DNA of 13,605 bases from DASRJW01 sp964567755. Lineage in GTDB: Bacteria; Krumholzibacteriota; Krumholzibacteriia; G020349025. The notes beneath the pieces are model-generated. The model worked only from the letters and a program-made list of their open reading frames with translations. It did no database searches and had not been told where the DNA came from. The translations under genes were made by a program, and so were the position numbers. Location of the stretch: NCBI GenBank assembly GCA_964567755.1, contig CAZMNW010000038.1:1-13605 (forward strand), given 5' to 3'. Below, piece by piece: positions 6,799 to 13,469 of the stretch (positions are counted from its first letter, which is position 1; each line of letters starts with the position of its first letter).

Positions 6799-8325
6799 GT
6801 GCAACGACGCTGCGACCGGACGTGCGTTCTTCCGGCGTTGTTGCTCGCGGTCGCGCACTTCGCTCTTCCCCGCATCCTCTTTGCCGCCGACGTCGATTTT
6901 TCCGGCGACCTCTTCCCGTACCAACGCGGCAAGCATGTCGTCTTCAGCATCAGCGCACCCGAGGACGCAGAGGTCGAACTGATTGGCGACTTCAACGACT
7001 GGGATACCGCCTCGACGCCACTGGCCTACTCTGGCGACGGAGTCTGGGAAGCCAGCATCGACCTCGAGGAAGGCGTGTACGAGTACAAGTTCGTCGTCGA
7101 CGGCAAGCAGCGACTCGACCCTTCCAATCCGGACGAGGTGGTCACCAGCGACGGCAGCATGCGGTCGCGCCTGCGCGTACGCGAGGACGGCCGCGTATCC
7201 TATTTCAACAGCTGGTCGCCGAATCGCGACCGCTTGCCGACGAAGATCACCTACACGCCGCACGATCGCGTGCATTTGACCCTCGGCGGCGATTACTCCT
7301 ACCAGCGCGTCGACGGCTCCAGCCTCTGGCTCGAATCGAAGTATCGCGCCACGCACCCCTACGTTCCCGAAGTGAACGTGCGCTTCGGCTACGGCTGGGT
7401 GAGCGAGCGCGGCACGATCGAGGTGGACTTTCTGCAGCCGCTGGTGACCACGCGCGACCTCGCCATCGGCGCGTTGTACACCCATGGCACGGCGTACGAG
7501 AATCAATCGGGCGTCGGTTGGCGCGAGAACACTTTGGCGGCGCTGTTCTTCCGCCACGACTTCAACGACTACTACAAGATCGCCGCCATCGAGCCGTACG
7601 TGCGCATTCGCCTTCCCGGCTGGACGACGTTGCGCTTCTCCTATGCGGTCGAGGAGTACAGCAGCCTGACCACGCAGACGGACTGGAGCTTCTTCACTGC
7701 CGGCCGCGAGCGCTTCCGCGCCAACCCGCATCTGTTCCTCCTCGACGATCCCGCCGGCCACGGCGGCGACGGCCGGCTGCAGGCGGCTCGACTCGAGCTC
7801 ACGCACGACAGTCGTCATGCGCGTGATGTCGGCACCATCGGCTCGTACGTGCGCGGCTTCCTCGAGCTCGGCGACGGCGACTTCTCCTACGCGCGCTGGG
7901 CCGGCGACGGACGCGCCTACTTGCGTCTCGGCCCGCCGGTGCACTTGGCGCTGCGCTTCGCCGCCTCCGGCCGATTCGGCAGCGAAGTCATCCCATCGCA
8001 AAAGCTGTTCTATGTCGGTGGACTGGGAACGGCGCGGGGGCACGAGTACCGCAGCCTCTACGGCGACAGCTCCATGCTCGGCGGCGCCGAGTACACGCTG
8101 TTGTTCGGCAAGCTGAACTACGGAACCTTCGTGTTCTACGATGCCGCGACCGCGTGGAAGACAACCGACGCCTACGGCGAGCAGCTGGAAGACGCCAAGC
8201 TGCTGCAATCCGCGGGTGTCGGTTTCAAGACCGCCGACGACGATTTCCTCATCCAGTTCGCCAAACCATTCGGTGCGGTGGACGGTGCCTGGGAGACGAC
8301 GGTGCGTTTGGAGCGCACATTCTGA
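6799..8325 (+). CDS. Outer-membrane beta-barrel with N-terminal AMPK/CBM48 domain
   Basis: A 508-residue protein. A signal peptide covers about 1-30 (hydrophobic core, then LFAA-DV). Residues 43-127 form an AMPK/CBM48-type early-set fold: VELIGDFNDWD, GVWEASIDLEEGVYEYKFVVDG and LDPSNPDEV follow the AMPK-beta glycogen-binding pattern. The first sugar-binding Trp (W68) and Lys (K97) are kept, but the second Trp position is Q104. From about 155 to the end is a beta-barrel with alternating aromatic strands. GGLGTARGHEYR (407-418) resembles the Omp85/BamA barrel signature GG...RGY. The protein ends ...RLERTF with a terminal Phe, the usual BAM recognition signal. No POTRA domains are present. The start is GTG at 6799, with GGAGG seven bases upstream; longer in-frame versions begin inside the inverted repeat and lack a signal peptide. 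It is 348 nt downstream of the regulator gene. Confidence 0.85.
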   Translation: MQRRCDRTCVLPALLLAVAHFALPRILFAADVDFSGDLFPYQRGKHVVFSISAPEDAEVELIGDFNDWDTASTPLAYSGDGVWEASIDLEEGVYEYKFVVDGKQRLDPSNPDEVVTSDGSMRSRLRVREDGRVSYFNSWSPNRDRLPTKITYTPHDRVHLTLGGDYSYQRVDGSSLWLESKYRATHPYVPEVNVRFGYGWVSERGTIEVDFLQPLVTTRDLAIGALYTHGTAYENQSGVGWRENTLAALFFRHDFNDYYKIAAIEPYVRIRLPGWTTLRFSYAVEEYSSLTTQTDWSFFTAGRERFRANPHLFLLDDPAGHGGDGRLQAARLELTHDSRHARDVGTIGSYVRGFLELGDGDFSYARWAGDGRAYLRLGPPVHLALRFAASGRFGSEVIPSQKLFYVGGLGTARGHEYRSLYGDSSMLGGAEYTLLFGKLNYGTFVFYDAATAWKTTDAYGEQLEDAKLLQSAGVGFKTADDDFLIQFAKPFGAVDGAWETTVRLERTF

Positions 8326-8411
8326 TGCCGGGCGGCGATGGGCGCGGTCCCACAGCCGCCACACGATTTTGGATGCCTCGGGGGGCCGGACGGTGTTCAT
8401 ACGCGCCCTCG

Positions 8412-8435
8412 GGCCGGGCACGTCACGTGCCGGCC
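8412..8435 (+). terminator. GC-rich hairpin between the barrel and DUF4390-like genes
   Basis: GGCCG-g-GCACG and CGTGCCGGCC form a stem of about ten pairs with one bulged G and a TCA loop. It lies 86 nt after the barrel-gene stop. No T tract follows, so it is a possible non-canonical terminator or an mRNA-stabilising structure. The rest of the 250-nt gap shows nothing clear except TGCTAGACT at 8531-8539, a weak extended -10-like sequence without a -35 box. Confidence 0.35.
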
Positions 8436-8578
8436 TCCCCTGGCGATCCTCCGCCGCCAGCGCCGATTCCCACTCTCGCCCTCCGTACATCGGTCGCGAT
8501 TTCTCACCGTGCGCTCGTGCAATGGACGCATGCTAGACTCGCGCCGCGACGTCAAAGCGCTGCGGCGAAGGAGCCTGG

Positions 8579-9331
8579 ATGCGGATCCGTGGGCGATGGC
8601 TGGGAAGCGTGTGCGCGTTCGCCGTCATCGCTCTCGCGTCCGCGAGTCACGCGACACGCTTGCGCCTCGATCGCGTCGCCGCCACCTCGCAAGGATTCCT
8701 CTACGTCGAGTTCGCGCTCGAGTCCCCGTTCGAAGGCATGGTCGAGGATGCCGTGCGCTCCGGACTGCCGACGACTCTCAACTACACCATCGAAGTGTGG
8801 CAGCAGCGCAACGGCTGGTGGGACAAGCTCGAGGGCGCCTACGAACGCCGGTTCCGCATCCTGCGCGATCTATTGAACGACCTCTACTACGTCGTGACGC
8901 CGGAACAGACCTCACGCTTCACGCACCTGGACTCGCTCGTGGCCGTCGTCGGGCGCGTGGCCCGCGGCTCCGCCAACGAGCCGGCCTATTTCGGTCGCGC
9001 CTTGTTCGACGACAACAAGACCTACTATGTGGTGGTGACCGCCAGGCTGGCGCCGCTCACCGTGGAGGATCTGAACGAGCTCGACGATTGGCTGCGCAGC
9101 ACGTTCACCGGCCAAGATGACGAGGCCGGCGGTCTGTCGGGACTCACGCGCACGATGGGCGGTATGTTGATGAGCATGACGGGCTTCGGCGACCGGCAGC
9201 TCAAGGCGCGCAGCCCGAGCTTCAAGCCCGCCCAAGTACCGCGCGAGCCACAGCCGCCGAACGTCCCCCTGCCCCGACTTCCGGCGCCCGACCGCATCTT
9301 TGCCGCGCCAGACAGCGGCACTTCGCCCTGA
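8579..9331 (+). CDS. Exported DUF4390-like protein
   Basis: A 250-residue protein with a signal peptide at 1-25 (RIRGRW, hydrophobic core, SHA-TR). The mature domain (about 27-175) has the DUF4390 order: a two-strand start RLRLDRVAA and FLYVEFALE; AVRSGLPTTLNYTIEVWQ; an aromatic NGWWDKLEG; FRILRDLLNDLYYVV; a LDSLVAVVG helix; then YYVVVTARLAPLTVEDLNELDDWL. The tail (200-250) is Pro-rich and probably disordered. The family has no established function. In many Proteobacteria it is encoded next to the NtrY/NtrX two-component pair, so its presence near an NtrX-like regulator is notable. The start has AAGGAG five bases upstream. Its 3' end converges on thymidylate kinase with an 83-nt gap. The family call is from the pattern, not a database search. 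Confidence 0.72.
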   Translation: MRIRGRWLGSVCAFAVIALASASHATRLRLDRVAATSQGFLYVEFALESPFEGMVEDAVRSGLPTTLNYTIEVWQQRNGWWDKLEGAYERRFRILRDLLNDLYYVVTPEQTSRFTHLDSLVAVVGRVARGSANEPAYFGRALFDDNKTYYVVVTARLAPLTVEDLNELDDWLRSTFTGQDDEAGGLSGLTRTMGGMLMSMTGFGDRQLKARSPSFKPAQVPREPQPPNVPLPRLPAPDRIFAAPDSGTSP

Positions 9332-9414
9332 GATTCTTCAGAGCGTCACCTGGCGCACTTGTCGGGTGCGAGCGACCGTGTCCTCGGGCCAGCCCGGATG
9401 GTTGGTTGCGCCGG

Positions 9415-10035
9415 TCAGGCCTGCAGCGCCGCGAGCAACGGGAAATGCTGCGCCAGCCGCGCGCCGATGGCGCGGAGGATGGCGGTGGTCACGTCTTGGG
9501 CCGGCTGCATGCCATCGATCACGGTCCAGCCCTCGGCGCCTGCGAGTCGCATGTAATGACTGCGCGCGTTGTCGAGAAGCGCGACGTCGCGCTCGAATCC
9601 ATCGCGATCACGACTCTTGCGCCGGCGCGACTCCTGCGGTGGAATGTCGACGAACACGGTGAGATCGGCCGCGACGAGACCGGCCTCGAGGCCACGCAGC
9701 CACGATTCTTCGAAGCCCTGCGCCAGGCCGTAGACCACGTTCGACCACGAATATCGGTCCACGATCACGACCGCGGTGCGCCCCAGAAGCTCGCGCATCG
9801 CGGCATCGAGCTCCCAGCGATTGGCCGCGAACAGCATCGTGCGCGCGCGTGGCTCGAGCGTCGCGCCTTCCACCAGCGCGGCGCGGATCACCCGCCCGAT
9901 CGGCGTGTCGTACTCGGGGTAATAGCGGCGCTCGCAGGTGATCCCGAGCGCCTGCAAGTGCCGTTGCACGGCTTGTGCTTGGGTTTGCTTCCCGGCTTGA
10001 TCGATGCCTTCGAAGGCGACGAGTGCTCCGGCCAT
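9415..10035 (-). CDS. tmk: Thymidylate kinase
   Basis: A 206-residue cytoplasmic enzyme that phosphorylates dTMP to dTDP with ATP in the dTTP pathway. The P-loop is FEGIDQAGKQT at 8-18; the usual bacterial form is GxDGAGKST, so Gln replaces Gly here. The substrate segment YYPEYDTPIG (38-47), the DRY motif DRYSWSNVVYG (93-103) and an Arg-rich LID (137-149, RRRKSRDRDGFER) are all present, and the length is normal. The divergence (Gln in the P-loop, YDTP segment) resembles archaeal-type sequences more than E. coli Tmk. The start is the ATG at 10035, preceded by GGGGGGAAA; an ATG at 10065 would add ten residues before the beta-strand that begins the fold. It is 42 nt downstream of the protease-like gene on the same strand, probably co-transcribed. 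Confidence 0.93.
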   Translation of the reverse strand: MAGALVAFEGIDQAGKQTQAQAVQRHLQALGITCERRYYPEYDTPIGRVIRAALVEGATLEPRARTMLFAANRWELDAAMRELLGRTAVVIVDRYSWSNVVYGLAQGFEESWLRGLEAGLVAADLTVFVDIPPQESRRRKSRDRDGFERDVALLDNARSHYMRLAGAEGWTVIDGMQPAQDVTTAILRAIGARLAQHFPLLAALQA

Positions 10036-10077
10036 TTTCCCCCCGGCGGATCGAGCACGCGTCATTCTACTCGATGG

Positions 10078-11115
10078 CTATTCGAGGAGCATCAGCTTGG
10101 CCGTGGATGTCGTGCCGGCGTAATCGAGCCGGGCGAAGTACACGCCGCTCGGCGCCGCCACGCCCGCATCGGCTTTGCCGTTCCACTGCACGCGCAAATC
10201 GCGTGTCGGCGACACCCCGCTCCACAGTCGGCGCACCAGGTGCCCTTGGGCATCGAAGATGTGCAGCGCCATGTTACGCAGCCCCGGATCGGCGGCAAAC
10301 TGGACACGGATCTCCGTCTCCGGATTGAACGGGTTCGGTGTCGGCAGCAGGCGTGGCAGGTTGGCGCGCCGCGCTTCGGGCAGCATCACCACGAACTCTT
10401 CGATCCCGACGACGGCATGCGGCAGGGCCAAGTCTTCGTTCTCGATGGTGCCGCTCGCGGTCGCCAGAGCATCGCCAAAGAGAAAGCGAAAGTCCTCGGC
10501 AAACACCTCGTGGGGCCGGTTCTTGTGCATGGCAGCGGCGTGGAAGACGGACGGATCTTCGATACCGCGCAGGCGCGAATACTCCTGCCACAACGCCACG
10601 TCCGCATCGGGCATCCACCGGTACTGATAGCTGTGGCCGAGTTCGTGGCTGACGGTGAAGTGGATCTGCTGCACGGTCACCTCGCGCACCCCCGGGGTGA
10701 GCATGATGACATCATCACGCGCCGAACTGTCCATGACCTCGCGCCGCGGGTACGGGAGGACGAAGACTCGCACGCGCAGCTGCGCGTCTTCGAGCCGGAT
10801 TGCGCGCAATGCCTCGCTCACCGCGTCGAGCCGCAACGGGTGGAAGCGGCCATCCCCCTTGTTGGCGATGATCGGATCGTCGATGTCGGTGACCAGCCCA
10901 TAATAGATGTCGTCGACGACGAGCAGCAGCTCGGCACCGCGGCGCATCGTCATGTGCTCCAGGACATACTCGGGCGGATAGAGGGTCGCTTCGATGCCGT
11001 TGCCGAGCCGCCAGGTCACGGGATCCTCGGCATTGGCGGCATCCGGCAGCGTTTGCAGCGCGATCAGCAACGCCACGACGGGCGTCAAAGGTCCGATACG
11101 GCAGATGTGGTGCAT
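10078..11115 (-). CDS. Exported HELGH metalloprotease-like protein with FlgD-type Ig tail
   Basis: A 345-residue protein. Signal peptide at 1-29 (hydrophobic core, ANA-ED). The central domain holds a zinc motif HELGH at 157-161 (TVSHELGHSYQYRW). HEVFAEDFRFLFG (202-214) supplies Glu203 or Glu207 as a candidate third ligand, as in gluzincin-like folds. Residues 258-345 begin with NPFNPETEI and continue LHIFDAQGHLVRRLWSG, WNGKADAG and SGVYFARLDY. This is the FlgD-type Ig module that ends many exported proteins of FCB and related candidate phyla, where it acts in secretion or cell-surface anchoring. Substrate unknown. The ATG start lacks a clear Shine-Dalgarno but places the signal peptide correctly. 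An alternative reading is a catalytically weak peptidase-like protein. It precedes tmk by 42 nt. Confidence 0.8.
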   Translation of the reverse strand: MHHICRIGPLTPVVALLIALQTLPDAANAEDPVTWRLGNGIEATLYPPEYVLEHMTMRRGAELLLVVDDIYYGLVTDIDDPIIANKGDGRFHPLRLDAVSEALRAIRLEDAQLRVRVFVLPYPRREVMDSSARDDVIMLTPGVREVTVQQIHFTVSHELGHSYQYRWMPDADVALWQEYSRLRGIEDPSVFHAAAMHKNRPHEVFAEDFRFLFGDALATASGTIENEDLALPHAVVGIEEFVVMLPEARRANLPRLLPTPNPFNPETEIRVQFAADPGLRNMALHIFDAQGHLVRRLWSGVSPTRDLRVQWNGKADAGVAAPSGVYFARLDYAGTTSTAKLMLLE

Positions 11116-11326
11116 ACGTGGAGGGGACAGCGCACGATCGCCACGCGGCTCGCGAGCGACCGAGTCGAACGAGACACCGAAGAAAAGGAGAGATGGAATT
11201 TAGAGGTGACGTCGCAAAGGCAACGCAACCAGGCGACCGCAAGCGCCGTGCCTCACGCCCGATGGTGGCTCGCGGGCGCGCATCGGGCTGCTTCAGGGAC
11301 GCGGGCGCTGGGATGCGTCCCGCAAA

Positions 11327-11342
11327 CGGGGAATCCGCCCCG
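11327..11342 (-). terminator. Terminator-like hairpin after the bactofilin-like gene
   Basis: CGGGG-AATCCG-CCCCG starts four nucleotides past the stop at 11346. On the minus strand it is followed by TTTG. A second stem lies just downstream: GGGACGC (11296-11302) with GCGTCCC (11315-11321). Together they probably end the anti-sigma/bactofilin-like unit before the protease-like gene. Confidence 0.45.
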
Positions 11343-11345
11343 AAA

Positions 11346-12569
11346 TCAGACCGCGGGTTGGGATCTTTGACGCGACCATCCGCCGCCAAAACGCGTCAGC
11401 ACGATCGCCCCCAAGCCCGCCGAGAGCGTCGAGCCGACCAGTACGAACGACAAGAGCCCCAAGCCGAGGGGGCCAAAGGGAACCGGGCTGGCCAGATGCA
11501 GGAGATCCGAGACGATCTTGGGCAGGAGGACGAGAACGAGACCGAGCAAGACGCTATAGAGCGGGGGGCGAGTCCCCCGATGCATCATGTCCTGCAGGCG
11601 GTCGCCGATCAGCAGCACCCCCACGACCAGGCTCGCGACGAGGAGCAACGACACCGCGAAAGCGAGCACGAGTGCCGCGGGAATGCCGACGAGGGTGACC
11701 GAGAGCAGAATCATGGCCACCGTCGCCGCGCACGATCCCCCCATCAGCACCAGCAGACCGACGCCGAAGCAGCGCAAGAACGATTCGCCCAGCACGGCGC
11801 GCGCCCGCAACAGGCGGTCGGGCACCACCAACAAAAGCAAACCAGAAACGAGAATCAGGAACCCGAGGTTGAGAACATCGAGAAGCAACCCGACCCAGCC
11901 AGGCCAACCGCCCGGGAACCAAGGGAAACTGCGTGGAAACAGCGTCAGGCTCACGGTTTGTCCCTCGACCTCGGCGCCACGGTTGGTCTCGACGCGGCCT
12001 CCCACCGCGATGGCCTGGCCGCGGATGACGGCAGTTCGCCCCAAGTTGAGATTCCCGGCAATGACGATGGCATCGCCTTCCACCTCACCCTGCACGAACA
12101 GGTTGCCGCGCACGAGGATGGCGTCGCCATTGACGCTCTCGTCGCGACGCACCTCGACATCCTCGCCGAATCGAATCATGTTCTCGGCGATCTTCTTCCG
12201 GCGCGACGGCGGTCGCGGTGCTTGCGGCTCGCTCGCGTCGGCGCCGTCGCGCGTCGTGGCGTGGATTTGCTGCAGGCGCTCGAACTCGACCTCGAGTCGG
12301 TCCTGCAAGACTTCGATTTCTTCTTGAACGAAGTCGGTGAGCGATTCCGGAACGGCGGCGCGCAAGCTCAGCAGCGAATCGAGCGCCATCCTTCTCGCGT
12401 CAATTTGCAGCTGCAAGCGTTGAACTTCCGCCTCGACGTCGGATACCGCCGGCAGCTTGGTGCTGTCGACTGCGTGGACGGCGGCCGGCGTCCCGAGACA
12501 GCCCATCGCGCCTGCGACGGCGACAGCGACGAAGAGCTGTCGAGGCCACGGCCGCAGACGATCAGGCAT
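11346..12569 (-). CDS. Bactofilin-like (polymer-forming) membrane protein
   Basis: A 407-residue protein. An N-terminal signal or anchor (10-33) contains AMGC, a poor lipobox, and VHA-VD, a possible peptidase site. Residues 44-104 are rich in heptad-like Leu, Glu and Arg and probably form a coiled coil. A disordered Pro/Arg linker (110-127) follows. Residues 131-208 are short beta-helix turns (VNGDAILVRGNLFVQ, VEGDAIVIAGNLNL, VIRGQAIAVGGRVE), the pattern of the bactofilin/polymer-forming family. The C-terminal half (226-392) has about five transmembrane segments and ends in a short basic tail. The same repeat-plus-membrane layout occurs in many uncharacterised proteins. It probably scaffolds at the envelope, but this is inference. 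The start at 12569 has GGAAGG upstream; longer in-frame versions overlap the preceding gene and lack the signal. It follows the anti-sigma-like gene by 35 nt, so the two are probably one operon. Confidence 0.84.
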   Translation of the reverse strand: MPDRLRPWPRQLFVAVAVAGAMGCLGTPAAVHAVDSTKLPAVSDVEAEVQRLQLQIDARRMALDSLLSLRAAVPESLTDFVQEEIEVLQDRLEVEFERLQQIHATTRDGADASEPQAPRPPSRRKKIAENMIRFGEDVEVRRDESVNGDAILVRGNLFVQGEVEGDAIVIAGNLNLGRTAVIRGQAIAVGGRVETNRGAEVEGQTVSLTLFPRSFPWFPGGWPGWVGLLLDVLNLGFLILVSGLLLLVVPDRLLRARAVLGESFLRCFGVGLLVLMGGSCAATVAMILLSVTLVGIPAALVLAFAVSLLLVASLVVGVLLIGDRLQDMMHRGTRPPLYSVLLGLVLVLLPKIVSDLLHLASPVPFGPLGLGLLSFVLVGSTLSAGLGAIVLTRFGGGWSRQRSQPAV

Positions 12570-12604
12570 GTGCGCCTTCCTTCCGACGTCGCGAGCGACG
12601 CGGC

Positions 12605-13198
12605 TCACGTCCGCGACAGTGGCGGCCTTCCGCCCACCTGGGCGCCCAGCCACAGTCCCGTGACGGTTGCCACGAGCCAACCGAGGATCAACCCGCTGGC
12701 GGACGCTTCGAGGATCAAACCCGCCGCCGGGGCGATCGACCGCAATACCGTCCACGTTTCGATTGGATCCGTCGACCGGATCCAGGCCAGCGTCGCTGCG
12801 AGATCTTGCGTCCAAGAGTACCACCAGGTCGCCATACGGCCGAGCGCATCGAGAAGGCCGGCGGCACCGTCATCGTGTGCGACGAGCCTCGGCAGCAGCA
12901 CCAAGCCCGCCGCAAGGCCAAGGCTGGCCGCGCGTATGGAAAGGCTGCGGATTCGCCGCGGGAAACTTCGGGCACCGACGCGGTCGGGAAGAGCGCGCAG
13001 AACGTCTGACGCAAACCCTGCGGGAGCCCGCTCGCGCGGCAACCGGTTCAGAAGGTCGAACAGGTTGCGGGTCTCGACCAGCTGCTCGTGGCAGAGATAG
13101 CAGCGCCGGCCGTGTGCACGCAGTTCGTCCGCCGTTTTCGGCTCGAGCTCGCCGTCGAGGAATGGTTGGACGAGCTCCGTGTGTCCGCTGCAATCCAA
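12605..13198 (-). CDS. Zinc-finger anti-sigma-like membrane protein
   Basis: A 197-residue protein if translation starts at the TTG at 13198. The N-terminus is a zf-HC2 anti-sigma zinc finger: C3, then H29-x3-C33-x2-C36, with the family phrase PFLDGEL at 12-18. In such proteins this domain binds an ECF sigma factor in the cytoplasm. Hydrophobic segments at about 88-104 and 155-187 anchor it in the inner membrane. The start is uncertain: GTG at 13249 adds 17 residues, and the frame is open to an ATG at 13426, but those extensions are Arg-rich and run through tandem repeats. The TTG gives the typical beginning just before the first Cys, with only a weak AGG upstream. No sigma-factor gene precedes it, which is unusual. 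The bactofilin-like gene follows by 35 nt. It may regulate a sigma factor encoded elsewhere. Confidence 0.78.
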   Translation of the reverse strand: MDCSGHTELVQPFLDGELEPKTADELRAHGRRCYLCHEQLVETRNLFDLLNRLPRERAPAGFASDVLRALPDRVGARSFPRRIRSLSIRAASLGLAAGLVLLPRLVAHDDGAAGLLDALGRMATWWYSWTQDLAATLAWIRSTDPIETWTVLRSIAPAAGLILEASASGLILGWLVATVTGLWLGAQVGGRPPLSRT

Positions 13199-13264
13199 TG
13201 TGGTCGCCTGCGCGCCGGGAACACTTCGGGCCGGTCCGCAGAGCCTCACCCTCCGTCCCGAATT

Positions 13265-13345
13265 ACGCCGCAGTTCCGCATTGGGTTGCGGCCACGCCGC
13301 GGTTCTAGCTGGGTTGCTACCACGCCGCCGCTCCCAAATGGGGAG
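13265..13345. repeat. Three imperfect tandem 28-29-nt units
   Basis: ACGCCGC recurs at 13265, 13294 and 13322, and TGGG at 13282, 13310 and 13339, giving units of 28-29 nt. The first two units share ACGCCGC-n-GTTC and end in TGGGTTGC; the third has diverged to CTCCCAAATGGGGAG, which is itself a small palindrome. They lie just upstream of the anti-sigma-like gene and may be part of its leader or promoter region. Confidence 0.55.
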
Positions 13346-13349
13346 TAAA

Positions 13350-13469
13350 TCACCTGCCGAACAGAACGAGCCTCGTCGCAACGCCAACGAGAAGTCCCCA
13401 GACAAGATTGACCAGTGTACCCCCAAGATAGAAGCCTGGATGCCTTTCGATGTCGTCCTTACGGGCTAG
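13350..13469 (-). pseudogene. 3' remnant of a small membrane-protein gene
   Basis: On the minus strand, a 39-residue open frame from 13469 to a TGA at 13350 reads LARKDDIERHPGFYLGG, then a hydrophobic stretch TLVNLVWGLLVGVATRLVLF, ending GR. A charged segment, one clean transmembrane helix and a stop look like the end of a small membrane protein. There is no start codon in the fragment. The frame hits TAA inside the IS-like end that begins at 13470, as expected if an insertion removed the 5' part. It could also be chance in GC-rich DNA, since it is short. Confidence 0.4.

Noticed and set aside
6622..8490. 622-residue minus-strand open frame, longer than the barrel gene
   Set aside because: Although longer, it has no signal, domain or ribosome-binding site, while the plus frame has a signal peptide, a CBM48-type domain and a terminal Phe.
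9385..9396. Bidirectional terminator between the converging DUF4390-like and tmk genes
   Set aside because: CGGGC-CA-GCCCG is only a 5-bp stem with a two-base loop and no T tract on either strand.
9406..11370. 654-residue plus-strand open frame
   Set aside because: It lies antisense to thymidylate kinase and the HELGH protein; it spans the gap between two genes, typical of shadow frames.
11118..13100. 660-residue plus-strand open frame
   Set aside because: It is antisense to the bactofilin-like and anti-sigma-like genes and has a Gln/Arg/Glu-rich random-like composition.
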